Source: Bacillus sp. AFS037270 (GTDB lineage: Bacteria; Bacillota; Bacilli; Bacillales_B; DSM-18226). Taken from it: DNA of 57,016 nt. Numbering within the stretch: position 1 is the stretch's first letter; each line of letters opens with the position of its first letter. Location: contig NZ_NUNF01000035.1 of NCBI RefSeq assembly GCF_002585305.1, positions 1-57,016 on the forward strand, in the 5' to 3' direction. The position numbers were made by a program, and so were the translations under genes. This document shows positions 20,030 through 29,304 of this stretch, one piece after another. The notes beneath the pieces were generated by a model that made no database searches, was not told the DNA's origin, and saw only the letters and a list, made by a program, of their open reading frames with translations.

Positions 20030-20043
20030 TTTAAGGACATCTT
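20030..20043 (-). promoter_or_regulatory. Putative module C operator, distal copy
   Basis: Second exact copy of TTTAAGGACATCTT, 171 bases from the first. The distance would allow looping. A TATAAT (minus strand, about 20010-20015) lies just downstream. Confidence 0.45.
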
Positions 20044-20072
20044 TCTTTAAATGAATAAATTTTTAATCGTAA

Positions 20073-20105
20073 AAAAACACCCCCAATATAAATAGTGGGG
20101 GTGTC
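20073..20105 (-). terminator. Terminator after AraC gene (module C)
   Basis: ACACCCCCA pairs with TGGGGGTGT; the minus strand continues with TTTTTTTACG. The stem begins at the AraC stop codon. Confidence 0.92.
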
Positions 20106-21012
20106 AGCTATGCGAATAGGTAGTTGTATTTTGGTCTACAAACAGAGATCGAAACTTTCCTGGTGATATTTGCATCATGGAAGTGAAAACACGGGTAAAA
20201 TATTGAACATTCATGAATCCTGTTTCCTCAGCAATTTCTTTTAACGATAAATTTGATTTTTTGAGTAACATCATGGCTTTGTTTATTCGTTCGTCTTGAA
20301 CGTACTTTGAAAAACTTACTCCTAATTCAGATACAAAAATACGAGACAAATGTCTTCCGGATATGTGTAAATGTTTGGCTACTTCCGTAAGCTTCAATGA
20401 ATTTGATAGATTGTCATGAATATATAACTGCGCCTGTGTAAGGAGGACGGAATGCTGTTCGGGATCGTGTTTATGATTACTCTTATTCAAAGCTGGAACA
20501 AAATCCTGCAATATGGAGAGAATAAGAGAATTAGCAATATTGGAGAGCATTTCTTCAAAAAACTCATTTTGGCGCTTTGTTGCCTGGATAAGCAGTGATT
20601 TCCATAATAAAGCTGTTTCCATTTCATCTTTATCATGTAAAATGACTTGGGTACATTGTTTGGCAGCCTCCATGATTTTGATCCAGTTTTCACTCGATTC
20701 CGATTCAATTAGGTCAAAGGCCACATATAATAAAGACAAACCCTTCTCACTTTTTATTTGGTGTAAAATTTCTGGTCTCGATAAAAAAAGCGTATTCTCT
20801 TGAAGTGTAAAGGTACTTTGGTCGTCTAAGTAGGTTCCTTCCCCTTCGACTACATAACACACTTCGAAAAAGGAATGTTTATGTAATTGATTGTCATAAT
20901 GTTTCGGCATGACTCCCCAATAATGAACTTGAAAAGAGGCATTATTTTGGTTTAAACGATGGACATAATCATTCAAGGAAGTTTTTCCGGATAGATATTT
21001 ATTTAAATCCAA
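20104..21012 (-). CDS. AraC-family regulator, module C
   Basis: Transcription regulator of about 302 residues. The cupin-type N-terminus shows QLHKHSFFEVCYVVEGEG near residue 45, and the C-terminal AraC domain shows SLKLTEVAKHLHISGRHLSR, LSLKEIAEETGF and SPGKFRSL. Start is uncertain: AAGGGG is well spaced for a TTG at 21012, but a GTG at 21021 would add three residues. It is upstream of the module C isomerase-dehydrogenase unit on the same strand, with duplicated sites between them, and should regulate that unit. Confidence 0.84.
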   Translation of the reverse strand: MDLNKYLSGKTSLNDYVHRLNQNNASFQVHYWGVMPKHYDNQLHKHSFFEVCYVVEGEGTYLDDQSTFTLQENTLFLSRPEILHQIKSEKGLSLLYVAFDLIESESSENWIKIMEAAKQCTQVILHDKDEMETALLWKSLLIQATKRQNEFFEEMLSNIANSLILSILQDFVPALNKSNHKHDPEQHSVLLTQAQLYIHDNLSNSLKLTEVAKHLHISGRHLSRIFVSELGVSFSKYVQDERINKAMMLLKKSNLSLKEIAEETGFMNVQYFTRVFTSMMQISPGKFRSLFVDQNTTTYSHS

Positions 21013-21070
21013 TATAAACACCCCTTCTCAAAGTAGACGTAAACACTTTATATGATATTTTAATTAAAAC

Positions 21071-21092
21071 TGGATAGCCTTTTAGACTATCC
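21071..21092 (-). terminator. Possible terminator of the iolE2 unit
   Basis: GGATAG and CTATCC form a short stem; AGTTTTAATT follows on the minus strand. It is weak and 156 bases past the iolE2 stop. Nothing else is visible in 21022-21247. Confidence 0.35.
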
Positions 21093-21247
21093 AACTTATC
21101 TTTATTATTAAATTTTTATAGTCTATGGATCTCTCTTTATTATTCCGTCTTGTCATATACACTTGTTTTATAGTTTAAATCCATTCTAGACGCCAGCATT
21201 ACTTTTTTCAACAGATTGTTAGACAAACAAACTCTTTTCTGTGTAAT

Positions 21248-22144
21248 TTACAACCCCGCTGTTTCCCTGATGTACTTCCTTGCTTTCACTGCATATTCAA
21301 ATGGATTGGCAATTGCCGGATCCTGTTCGGCCTCGACGACAAACCAACCTTTATAGCCTGCCTCACTTAGCACCTCAAATACGGGTTTGAAATCAATGAC
21401 GCCGTCTCCTGGTACGGTGAAAGCTCCTGCTTTTACAGCCTGCAAAAAGCTCATTTTTTCACTATGTACTCTTTCAACAATTTCCATACGGATATCTTTT
21501 AAGTGAACGTGATGAATTCGATTAACGTATTTTTTTAACACTGCCAGGTGATCTTCTCCTGAGAATACAAGATGTCCTGTATCATAAAGAAGGGATACTT
21601 TTTCAGGGTCGGTTCCTTCCATTAAGCGGTCGATTTCTAATGCAGTTTGCACGCCTGTACCCATATGGTGGTGGTAGACAATTTTCATGCCCTTTTCAGC
21701 CGCCAGGTCGCCAAGGCGAGACAACCCTTCCAATAAGAGCTTCCATTCTTCTTCCGTATTTTTAGGCTTATTTGCAAATAGCGGTATTTCCATTTGGCCT
21801 TGGATGCTGTTGCCTTGTTCTGAGACAACAATTACTTTTGCACCCATTTCATGAAGAAAATCACGGTGTACTATAAAAGTTCTTTCCGTTACTTCTAATG
21901 GCTTTGAGGTTAAAAAGGAACTAAACCAAGCACTTGCAATCTCTAATCCTCTTAAAGATAGGGCCTTTTTTAAAACCTCAGTGTCTCGCGGGTACTTGTT
22001 TCCCACTTCACTTCCCGAAAAACCAGAAAGAGCCATTTCGCTTATGCATTGTTCAAAGGTAACTTCGCTGCCGAGTTCAGGCATATCATCATTCGTCCAA
22101 CCAATTGGGGCAATGGCCAATTTTACTTGATTTGTGTTAAACAT
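21248..22144 (-). CDS. iolE: Second inosose dehydratase, IolE-like
   Basis: TIM-barrel protein of 298 residues, a full-length paralogue of the IolE at 5834, sharing [45 protein letters not shown] and VVEAEQDPA. All metal and catalytic stretches are intact. ATG at 22144 behind GGAGGATAAG; the in-frame ATG at 22162 lies just before that ribosome binding site. It follows the module D dehydrogenase, but a terminator-like hairpin (22222-22275) sits between them, so full expression may need read-through. It probably handles the keto-inositol made by the enzyme at 22299. Confidence 0.88.
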   Translation of the reverse strand: MFNTNQVKLAIAPIGWTNDDMPELGSEVTFEQCISEMALSGFSGSEVGNKYPRDTEVLKKALSLRGLEIASAWFSSFLTSKPLEVTERTFIVHRDFLHEMGAKVIVVSEQGNSIQGQMEIPLFANKPKNTEEEWKLLLEGLSRLGDLAAEKGMKIVYHHHMGTGVQTALEIDRLMEGTDPEKVSLLYDTGHLVFSGEDHLAVLKKYVNRIHHVHLKDIRMEIVERVHSEKMSFLQAVKAGAFTVPGDGVIDFKPVFEVLSEAGYKGWFVVEAEQDPAIANPFEYAVKARKYIRETAGL

Positions 22145-22221
22145 TGTCTTATCCTCCTGCATTCATTCTCCTGTGTTTTCCCATTATGACCTATTCGTCT
22201 CATTGGCTTGTAAGTTAATAA

Positions 22222-22275
22222 AAAACCTCCTAACTGCATCAGACCAAACGGATTTTTTCTACTATTAGGAGGTTC
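22222..22275 (-). terminator. Terminator-like hairpin between module D dehydrogenase and iolE2
   Basis: AACCTCCTAA pairs perfectly with TTAGGAGGTT around a 31-base loop; TTTTTTATT follows on the minus strand. It is a plausible intrinsic terminator, though the loop is long. Confidence 0.6.
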
Positions 22276-22298
22276 ATAGTATCAATTCTTTATTTTTA

Positions 22299-23318
22299 TT
22301 AAATTACTGAAGCGGTAATATTTAATTGAACAGGGATACCCTTTTCAAGCGATTCTTTTGCTGCTTTCGCGATTTTTTGCGCTTGTAAGCCATCAAAGCC
22401 TGTGCAGGCAATTTCTTTCTTTTCAAGAATAGAGCGAGTAAATTCTACTACTTCATCAATATATGCTTGGTTGTAACGCTCAAGGAAAAAGTAAAGCGGC
22501 TTATCTAACGTAACAGCCTCAGCGCTTGATACTTCAACAGTAGTAGGACGATTGTTATCAGCTTGTGCTGCTCCTTTTTCACCGAAAACTTCAAGACGCT
22601 GATCATATCCGTACACTGCCTGACGGCTATTATCAATTACTCCCAGTGCACCATTGGCAAATTTCAATGTTACGATAGCGGTATCAATATCGCCAGCTTC
22701 ACCAATTGCCGGATCCACCAGCACTGCTCCGGCAGCAGAAACCTCGACAACTTCACTGCCCATTACATAGCGTGCCATATCAAAATCGTGGATCATCATA
22801 TCCATAAACAATCCGCCGGAAGCTTTCACATAGTCAACCCCTGGAGGCTCTGGATCACGCGAAGTAATTCGTAAAATATGCGGCTGACCAATTTGCCCAT
22901 CTTTTACAAGTGTTTGAATTCTTCGAAAATTCGGATCATAACGGCGGTTAAAACCAATTTGCAGCCTTACCCCCGCTTTTTCAACCACAGCTAATGCTTC
23001 TTCTGTTTCTTCTACGGAAAAACTTACTGGTTTTTCACAAAAGATATCTTTACCGGCAAGTGCTGCTTCTTTAATGATTGTTGCGTGAGTATTGGTTGGC
23101 GAACAAATGAAAACGGCTTGAATCTCCGGATCATTTAACAACTCGTGATAATCAGATGTTAAAACCTCAATTTGTTTTTCTTTTGCCCATGATTCAAGGT
23201 GATCTATAAAAACATCTGAAACACTTTTAATACGAATTTGTGGTATCTTTCTTAAATTATCTACATGTAATTTTCCAATTCGGCCTGCGCCAATTATTCC
23301 TACTGTTAATGATGTCAT
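22299..23318 (-). CDS. Inositol 2-dehydrogenase-like enzyme, module D
   Basis: NAD(P)-dependent Gfo/Idh/MocA dehydrogenase of 339 residues, of IolG size. GAGRIGKLH (residues 10-18) binds the nucleotide; K96 in CEKP, and D173 and H177 in MDMMIHDFD match the IolG catalytic set. FNRRYDPNF and QAVYGYDQRLEVFG are typical of the inositol dehydrogenase group. GGAGG precedes the ATG. A palindrome shared with the ABC operon lies directly upstream (23354-23369). Likely substrate: scyllo- or another inositol isomer delivered by the ABC transporter. Confidence 0.85.
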   Translation of the reverse strand: MTSLTVGIIGAGRIGKLHVDNLRKIPQIRIKSVSDVFIDHLESWAKEKQIEVLTSDYHELLNDPEIQAVFICSPTNTHATIIKEAALAGKDIFCEKPVSFSVEETEEALAVVEKAGVRLQIGFNRRYDPNFRRIQTLVKDGQIGQPHILRITSRDPEPPGVDYVKASGGLFMDMMIHDFDMARYVMGSEVVEVSAAGAVLVDPAIGEAGDIDTAIVTLKFANGALGVIDNSRQAVYGYDQRLEVFGEKGAAQADNNRPTTVEVSSAEAVTLDKPLYFFLERYNQAYIDEVVEFTRSILEKKEIACTGFDGLQAQKIAKAAKESLEKGIPVQLNITASVI

Positions 23319-23353
23319 TGTGATTCCTCCTATTTATTTAACATAATGGTTTT

Positions 23354-23369
23354 GGTTAAGCGCTTACCC
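23354..23369. promoter_or_regulatory. LacI operator before module D dehydrogenase
   Basis: GGTTAAGCGCTTACCC. The core GTAAGCGCTTAC-type palindrome recurs at 28225 and 28294 around the ABC operon start. The LacI gene ends 32 bases away. CcpA could also bind such a box. Confidence 0.65.
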
Positions 23370-23400
23370 CATCCGCACGCCGAAATGTCAATCAGCGTCA

Positions 23401-24408
23401 TTAGAGATTATTTAAGTTTCTTACAGATTTACGTTCGACCAACCTAGGTGAAAGCATAATTCGCTGCTGCGGAATCCTTGGGTCTTTTATTAGCTTTAAA
23501 AGCTGATCCATCGCAAATTTTGCCAACTCCTGCTTTGGCTGGGCAATCGTCGTTAAGCCAGGCTCCGTTAATTCCGCGTAAATCGTATCATCAAAGCCTA
23601 CTATTGATATTTCATTTGGTATGCGAATATGTGCTTTTCGGGCTTCCTTTATGAAAATTGCCGCAATTAAATCGGTTGAAGCAAACACTGCTGTCGGCCT
23701 ATTCTCCATTTGCAATATCTTCCTTGCTGCAGCTTTTGCATCGTCTAATTTAGACATGGCATTCAAAGTCCATTCATCCTTTAAGGCAACCCCTTTATCA
23801 GTGAGGGATTTTTTAAAGCCTTCAAGACGCATTCTGCCGCTGGCCCGGTTTTGCTCTGCGATTATAGCAACTTCTCTATGCCCCATATCAAGGAGGTACC
23901 TTCCTGCCATATATCCCCCTCGTACATCATCCGTTGTTACGATATGTGATGAAAAACGGAGGCTGTCAACAGAAAACATTAAATGTGGTATAGCCCTTTT
24001 TTGAAGACTTTTATAAGCTTTCCAATCTTCAGGCTCTGTCGCAATAATAATCCCGTCAACCTGTTTTTTTTGTAGTAATTCTAAATAATCATGTTCGCGT
24101 TCAATCTGGTAATCTGTACTGCACAAAATAATGGAATAGCCCATTTCCCTGGCGTTGTTTTCCAACGCTCGGGCAACTTCGGCAAAAAAGGCATTTGAAA
24201 TATCAGGAACAAGTACACCGATTGTAAAAGTTTTTTTACCTGTTAATGCCGTAGCAACACTGCTTGGCTGATATTCAAGCTCACCCATTATTTTCAGAAC
24301 TTTATTTCGCGTTTCCTCACTAATACGGCCTGTATCGTTAATCACCTTGGAAACGGTTGCGATCGAGACTCCTGCCTTTTCAGCTACATCATAGATCGTA
24401 GGCTTCAT
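23401..24408 (-). CDS. LacI-family repressor, module D
   Basis: Transcription repressor of 335 residues with the DNA-binding helix-turn-helix at residues 1-50 (PTIYDVAEKAGVSIATVSKV) and a periplasmic-binding-protein-like sensor behind it (FTIGVLVPDISNAFF to ERKSVRNL). It is fourth in the row after the three ABC transporter genes and 82 bases before the dehydrogenase. AAGCGCTT-centred palindromes at 23354, 28225 and 28294 are the natural operators. The inducer is presumably the sugar or inositol carried by the ABC system. It resembles the LacI protein at 31124 but the likely operator differs. Confidence 0.88.
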   Translation of the reverse strand: MKPTIYDVAEKAGVSIATVSKVINDTGRISEETRNKVLKIMGELEYQPSSVATALTGKKTFTIGVLVPDISNAFFAEVARALENNAREMGYSIILCSTDYQIEREHDYLELLQKKQVDGIIIATEPEDWKAYKSLQKRAIPHLMFSVDSLRFSSHIVTTDDVRGGYMAGRYLLDMGHREVAIIAEQNRASGRMRLEGFKKSLTDKGVALKDEWTLNAMSKLDDAKAAARKILQMENRPTAVFASTDLIAAIFIKEARKAHIRIPNEISIVGFDDTIYAELTEPGLTTIAQPKQELAKFAMDQLLKLIKDPRIPQQRIMLSPRLVERKSVRNLNNL

Positions 24409-24565
24409 TTTGCTCCAAACTCCCTTTCCAAAATCCTTATGTTGATATTATTTTACCACAAAGGATTAACAGGGGATGCGATGCTATGTTGGAATCTCTT
24501 TTATAAAACAAATTTCCTGTCTTATCTTTAAGCTTTCACAAACATTTTTGAAATCACATTAGCCA

Positions 24566-25564
24566 TTAATTACCTACATATTGTTTAATCTTAGAAAGTG
24601 ACTCATCCACATTTTCTTTAGTAATCACGTTAGCACCGGAATCAATCCGTTTGTCAACTGACTTTCCATGAATCGCTTTAACCGCTGCATCTACCGCCAT
24701 ATAACCAATCTTATACGGATCCTGGGCTACCTCAGCATCCAGCCCGCCTGCTTTGATTGAATTTAGTCCCTCTGATGTTCCATCGAACCCAACAACCATT
24801 ACTTTGCTGTTTTTTGATTGAACAGCACGTAATGCACCTAATGCCATATCCTCACTTGTTACGAATACTGCTTTAATTTTTGGATTTGATTGAAGAATAT
24901 TTTGCATTACATTCATCGCTTTCGCTCTGTCACTATCAGCAGGTTGAATCGTCACGACATTAATACCAGCTGCTTTCAGGGCTTTTTCTGCTCCATTGCT
25001 CCGGTCATCGTGGGTTTTATCACCTAAAGCTCCACGAATGATGGCTACCTTGTCTCCTTTATGAAGTTTATTGGCCATGTATTTTCCACCTTCTTGACCA
25101 GCCACTAAGTTTCCTGTTCCTACGAAACTAACTTTTTCGGAATAGTTTGCATCTGTATCTGCCAAAATGACAGGAATCTTATTTCTATTGGCCTGTTGAA
25201 GAACATTTAGTACGGTAGCGGGTTGACTCGGTGCGACTACCAAAGCATTCACATTATTGGTAATTTGATCTTGAATGAGTGTAACTTGTTTTTGTACATC
25301 CGTTTCAGCACTAGGCCCCATTACTTCTACAGTAACTCCATCTTTTTTACCCGCATCCATTGCACCACGCTGGACCAGCTTCCAATATTCACTATTTAAA
25401 GCTTTAAGAACAACAGAGACCTTTACTTCTTCATTTGAAGCAGACTTATTAGAACCAGAAGCAGTCTTGCTTGCCCCCGAAGAATTTGAATTGCTGCATC
25501 CCCCCATTACTAATCCGGCCCCTAATACACTCATCATTAAAATTCCGCTAAGTTTTTTCATCAT
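24566..25564 (-). CDS. Sugar/inositol ABC transporter, binding lipoprotein
   Basis: Extracellular substrate-binding protein of 332 residues of the ribose/inositol type. The N-terminus is a lipoprotein signal (MMKKLSGILMMSV, then LVMGGC), so Cys23 should be lipid-modified and anchored outside the membrane. The mature part has QVTLIQDQITNNVNALVVAP and GTSEGLNSIKAGGLDAEVAQ, typical of the family. It is the third gene of the ABC unit, 93 bases after the permease. Given the neighbours, an inositol is more likely than ribose; binding-site residues cannot be assigned by eye. Confidence 0.86.
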   Translation of the reverse strand: MMKKLSGILMMSVLGAGLVMGGCSNSNSSGASKTASGSNKSASNEEVKVSVVLKALNSEYWKLVQRGAMDAGKKDGVTVEVMGPSAETDVQKQVTLIQDQITNNVNALVVAPSQPATVLNVLQQANRNKIPVILADTDANYSEKVSFVGTGNLVAGQEGGKYMANKLHKGDKVAIIRGALGDKTHDDRSNGAEKALKAAGINVVTIQPADSDRAKAMNVMQNILQSNPKIKAVFVTSEDMALGALRAVQSKNSKVMVVGFDGTSEGLNSIKAGGLDAEVAQDPYKIGYMAVDAAVKAIHGKSVDKRIDSGANVITKENVDESLSKIKQYVGN

Positions 25565-25657
25565 TTCTGCCCCCTTAAAATTTAAGTTTAAGAAATCGCA
25601 TTCTCTCGAGCATTATTCTTTGATGATATTTTATTCAATCAACTTTTTCACACAGAA

Positions 25658-26674
25658 TTAGTTTTTCTTACTTTTGCGTTGACGAAGAACATCAACATAC
25701 ACTGCCGCAATGATAACCAATCCGATTACCGCAAGTTGAGCATCTGCGGAAACGTTAAGAAGGTTAAGGCCATTTTGAAGCACAGCAATGACTAACGCCC
25801 CGATTAATGTGCCGGAAACTGTACCTACTCCGCCGAAAAAGCTGGCGCCGCCAATAATAACAGCTGCAATGGCATTCGTTTCATAGTTTAGTCCTGCAAG
25901 TGGGAACGCCGAGTTAACTTGCCCTACCATTACTAATCCCGCAAGTCCCGCCATTAAACCACTAAGTGAATAAACAATCATCAGCACCCGGTCGACGTTT
26001 ATTCCAGACAGACGGGCGGCTTCCTTATTGCCCCCGATTGCATAAATATAGCGGCCTGTCTTTGACCTTGTAAGGAAAATGTGAAACAGTACATAAACAG
26101 CAATGACAAGAAGAAAGCTCACCGGAATTGGACCAACAAATTGATTTCCGGCAAATTGAATGGCAGCCGGGAAACCAGCAATCGGTGCGGCAGCGGTTAC
26201 TATAAGAGCAATTCCTCGTCCGATGAATTGTGTACCGAGCGTAGAGATAAACGGGTGCGGTAAATGCAGCTTCGTTAATAACACTCCGTTTACCCAGCCT
26301 AATAAAGTCCCTACACCAAGACAAACGATCATACCAATAAATGGGTTCATATGCAGGTTAACAGTAATAATCCCCATTAACATGATCGATACGGCAAGAA
26401 TTGCACCAACTGACAAGTCAATCCCTGCTGTTAAGATGGCTAAAAGCATCCCAAGCCCCATTAACGCATTAATGGATGATTGACTGGCAATATTCATAAG
26501 GTTATTTACGGTTAAAAACTTATCTGATAGGCAGGTCAGGATGACAATCAAGATGACAAGAGCTAATAAAGGTCCCAGCTTACCAATTACTTTCTTTAAA
26601 GTGATCTTTTCTTTTGGATCCGTGTTCACTGAAAGATTCTTTTCTGATTCTGTCACTAATTGAACTTGACTCAT
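25658..26674 (-). CDS. Sugar/inositol ABC transporter, permease
   Basis: Integral membrane permease of 338 residues with eight to ten membrane segments, RbsC-like (ALMGLGMLLAILTAGIDLSV, GGNKEAARLSGINV, NAIAAVIIGGASFFGG). GGNKEAARLSGI is the family's ATPase-contact loop. GGGGGA precedes the ATG, four bases after the ATPase stop, so the two genes are translationally coupled. Works with the ATPase at 26679 and the lipoprotein at 24566 to import the module D substrate. Confidence 0.9.
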   Translation of the reverse strand: MSQVQLVTESEKNLSVNTDPKEKITLKKVIGKLGPLLALVILIVILTCLSDKFLTVNNLMNIASQSSINALMGLGMLLAILTAGIDLSVGAILAVSIMLMGIITVNLHMNPFIGMIVCLGVGTLLGWVNGVLLTKLHLPHPFISTLGTQFIGRGIALIVTAAAPIAGFPAAIQFAGNQFVGPIPVSFLLVIAVYVLFHIFLTRSKTGRYIYAIGGNKEAARLSGINVDRVLMIVYSLSGLMAGLAGLVMVGQVNSAFPLAGLNYETNAIAAVIIGGASFFGGVGTVSGTLIGALVIAVLQNGLNLLNVSADAQLAVIGLVIIAAVYVDVLRQRKSKKN

Positions 26675-26678
26675 TTTC

Positions 26679-28175
26679 TCATCCCCCTGTAGCCGCTTTC
26701 ATTATTCGATCCTGCGAAGCCTCTTCAATCGGCAAATTTGCAGTTAATTTTCCTTCACTCATTACAAGCACTCGATCACACATCCCGAGAATTTCAGGAA
26801 GGTCCGAAGAAATCATCAATACAATGGAACCGTTTTCAACCAACTGATTCATCAAGCGATAAACCTCAACTTTTGCCCCTACGTCTATCCCTCTTGTCGG
26901 TTCATCAAAGATAAATACCTTCGCATGTGTGCATAACCACTTGGCAATAACAACCTTTTGCTGATTTCCGCCACTCAAGTTCCTGGAGTGAAGTTCAATG
27001 TTACCAGGACGAATTTTTAACTCTTTTACATACTTTTGTGCTTCCTTGCGCATTTCCTTTACATCCAGCAAACCTGTACTGCCCTTAAATTTGTCCATAT
27101 TCGCTATAGCAATATTAAAGTCAAGCGTCATATCAAGCAGTAGACCTTCACTTTTGCGATCCTCTGTAATAAAAGCGATCCCTGCGTTTATGGCGTCGCG
27201 TGGAGATTTGATCTTCATTTCCTGACCGTCAATAAAGACTTTCCCACCTTTATGGTGATCAACACCGAAAATGGATCTGGCCAATTCTGTACGGCCCGCA
27301 CCTACAAGTCCAGAGATTCCAACAATTTCTCCATAATGGACTGAAAAATTAACCGGTTCGGTCGTGCCTGCTACGATTAAATCTTCAACTCGAAAGCCTT
27401 CTTTTCCAAGGGTAAAGGACTGCTTTGGAAACTTTTCATCTAACGATCGTCCCACCATCAGTTCAATCCAGTAATCACTATCTGTTGTTTTAACTGGCAA
27501 AGTTTCAATTTTAAATCCATCTCGGAGAATAGTTATCCGATCACCAAGCTGTTTAATCTCCTCAAGTCGATGGGAAATAAAGATAATGGCGATGCCTTTT
27601 TTCTTAAGCTCTTCGACCACTTTATAGAGCTGTTCTACTTCCTGGGCGCTTAAACTGGAGGTAGGCTCATCCATAATAATTAATTTCGCATCTAACGTAA
27701 TGGCTTTTGCAATTTCAACTAGCTGCTGTTGTCCAATACCAAGTGTTCCCAGTTGTTTATCTGCAAGTTTCGGGCTTTGGCCAAGCATTTCCAAGCAGCG
27801 CTCGGCTTCTTTGCGCATTGCTTTATGGTTAAGCAAGGACATTTTTCCACCGTGTTTTAATTCTCTGCCAAGAAAGATATTTTCATAGACTTTTAGTTCA
27901 GGAATGACATTTAGTTCTTGATAAATGGTAGCAATGCCTAGCTTCATGGAATCAACTGGGGTATTTAGTATAACCGAGTTCCCTTCCCAATAGATTTCTC
28001 CTGCGTCCTTTTGATGCACGCCTGTTAGAATCTTGATTAAAGTAGACTTTCCTGCACCGTTTTCCCCCAGCAGAACATGTACTTCACCCGGTTTTACGTC
28101 AAGATCGATTCCCTTTAATACATGGTTTTGAGCAAAACTTTTTTTAATTCCTTTAATTTCAAGGAGGCTAACCAT
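26679..28175 (-). CDS. Sugar/inositol ABC transporter, double ATPase
   Basis: RbsA-type ATP-binding protein of 498 residues with two ABC domains. The first has Walker A GENGAGKST near residue 37, signature LGIGQQQ and Walker B LIIMDEPT. The second has the usual altered Walker A GLVGAGRTE, signature LSGGNQQK and FIFDEPTRG. ATG at 28175 lies behind AAAGGAG; the longer frame to 28256 has no ribosome binding site and would cover an operator. First gene of the ABC unit; its promoter (28319-28348) is followed by two AAGCGCTT palindromes. Confidence 0.9.
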   Translation of the reverse strand: MVSLLEIKGIKKSFAQNHVLKGIDLDVKPGEVHVLLGENGAGKSTLIKILTGVHQKDAGEIYWEGNSVILNTPVDSMKLGIATIYQELNVIPELKVYENIFLGRELKHGGKMSLLNHKAMRKEAERCLEMLGQSPKLADKQLGTLGIGQQQLVEIAKAITLDAKLIIMDEPTSSLSAQEVEQLYKVVEELKKKGIAIIFISHRLEEIKQLGDRITILRDGFKIETLPVKTTDSDYWIELMVGRSLDEKFPKQSFTLGKEGFRVEDLIVAGTTEPVNFSVHYGEIVGISGLVGAGRTELARSIFGVDHHKGGKVFIDGQEMKIKSPRDAINAGIAFITEDRKSEGLLLDMTLDFNIAIANMDKFKGSTGLLDVKEMRKEAQKYVKELKIRPGNIELHSRNLSGGNQQKVVIAKWLCTHAKVFIFDEPTRGIDVGAKVEVYRLMNQLVENGSIVLMISSDLPEILGMCDRVLVMSEGKLTANLPIEEASQDRIMKAATGG

Positions 28176-28224
28176 ATATGGTCTCCTTTCTGCAATTATC
28201 CATTTTGGCTTTAATTGGTTTCTA

Positions 28225-28239
28225 GTAAAGCGCTTACCC
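28225..28239. promoter_or_regulatory. LacI operator 2 of ABC operon
   Basis: GTAAAGCGCTTACCC, 50 bases before the ATPase start and 69 bases from operator 1. Together with 23354 it forms a set of three. Confidence 0.65.
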
Positions 28240-28293
28240 AAATAATAGAAGAACATTATGATTTTTAAATCAAGTAATCATTTGATTTAATTA

Positions 28294-28348
28294 GGGTAAG
28301 CGCTTTCCTTATGGTTATATTGTAACCTACTCCTATTGGAAATTTCAA
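28294..28348 (-). promoter_or_regulatory. ABC operon promoter with LacI operator 1
   Basis: Minus strand: TTGAAA (28343-28348), an 18-base spacer, TACAAT (28319-28324), then GGAAAGCGCTTACCC (28294-28308) about ten bases after the -10 box. A repressor bound there would block transcription start. Confidence 0.7.
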
Positions 28349-28476
28349 TTCCTTTTTTTCTAAATTAACAAAAAATTATTATGTTTTTGGTATATGGTGA
28401 TAAAGTTAGTGTTATTTTGCTTAAAAATGGATATCTTTCCTTATTATATAGTAGTTATCTTATATTGATTTAATGT

Positions 28477-29304
28477 TTATATTTCTACTTTTAAGGTATC
28501 CCATGCCTTTAGTTTTTCTAATGAAGATTTATAGTAATCGGTCAGAACCTGAAGATAATCTGGTCCTTTAACAGCTGTAAAAGGATTTGGACCTTCTGCA
28601 GTCATCTCCATAATGATTGGCCCAGTATAATTAATTTCATGTAATGCTTCAACTTGGTTTTTTATATTGGAATGGCCATTTCCAACAGCTTGACGATTAG
28701 AATCAGCTACATGATAAACTCCCAACTTACTTCCTGCTTTTCTTAATGCATCAATAGGGTCTGCTTCCTCAATATTCATATGATAGGCATCTAAAAGAAT
28801 AGCTAAACTCGGACTATTTACAGAATCAAGTAGTTTCAGAGCCTCTTGATTTGTAATAATTTGATGGTTTTCATAGCGATTTAACACTTCGAACACTACT
28901 TCAATTTTTAAAGCTTCGGCTTTCTTCATCACTATCCTAGAACTTTCTACTAGGAGCTCCCAATCCTTCTCGAGATCTCCACTTCCAGTTATTTTTCCCA
29001 CATCGCCATGTAAACAAATTCGTTTTGCACCTAAATCGCTTGCCCAATCCAATAGATTTAAAAAGTAACCCACTGCCTCTAGTCTTATATCTTCATTTTC
29101 ACTGGAGATATCCACATTATCAGGTGTAACCGATAAGACCTTTAACCCGTATATAGACAAGATATTTGCAAGCTCCTTCGGATCTTGCGTAAGATCTCCT
29201 TGAACTTCTACACCATCTACACCAATATCCTTAGCTAATTTACACTTTTCTTCAACAGAAATATCACCAAAAGTCCATAAACATAAACCATATTCTCTAC
29301 TCAT
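28477..29304 (-). CDS. TIM-barrel ketose epimerase/isomerase-like, module E
   Basis: TIM-barrel protein of 275 residues in the sugar-phosphate isomerase/epimerase-like superfamily. CLWTFGDISVEEK opens the first strand; VVFEVLNRYENH, LLDAYHMNIEE, VYHVADSNRQAVGNGH and IIMEMTAEG carry the likely metal ligands. The H..DSNR..G.G pattern is reminiscent of ketose 3-epimerases, so epimerisation next to a keto group is a sensible guess. GGAGG precedes the ATG. Last gene of the E set on the minus strand, 160 bases after the transporter. Confidence 0.75.
   Translation of the reverse strand: MSREYGLCLWTFGDISVEEKCKLAKDIGVDGVEVQGDLTQDPKELANILSIYGLKVLSVTPDNVDISSENEDIRLEAVGYFLNLLDWASDLGAKRICLHGDVGKITGSGDLEKDWELLVESSRIVMKKAEALKIEVVFEVLNRYENHQIITNQEALKLLDSVNSPSLAILLDAYHMNIEEADPIDALRKAGSKLGVYHVADSNRQAVGNGHSNIKNQVEALHEINYTGPIIMEMTAEGPNPFTAVKGPDYLQVLTDYYKSSLEKLKAWDTLKVEI

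Larger units (their letters stand above)
19786..20103. other. Control region of module C
   Basis: This 318-base gap carries two copies of a direct repeat, a cre-like box (19892-19905) and the AraC terminator. No gene is visible. Confidence 0.55.
28176..28476. other. Control region of the ABC operon
   Basis: This 301-base gap holds a sigma-A promoter, two LacI-type palindromes and an AT-rich inverted repeat (AAATCAA/TTGATTT near 28267-28288). No gene is visible, and no clear terminator follows the isomerase that ends at 28477. Confidence 0.55.

Noticed and set aside
22299..23318. Naming the module D dehydrogenase iolX, iolW or iolU
   Set aside because: It fits the inositol dehydrogenase group, but I cannot tell by eye which scyllo-inositol dehydrogenase type it is, so no symbol is given.
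24409..24565. A promoter for the module D LacI gene
   Set aside because: The 157-base gap has no convincing -35/-10 pair or terminator, so co-transcription with the ABC genes is simpler.
28176..28256. Longer ATPase start at 28256
   Set aside because: No ribosome binding site, and the added stretch overlaps an operator and has no family similarity; ATG at 28175 behind AAAGGAG is preferred.
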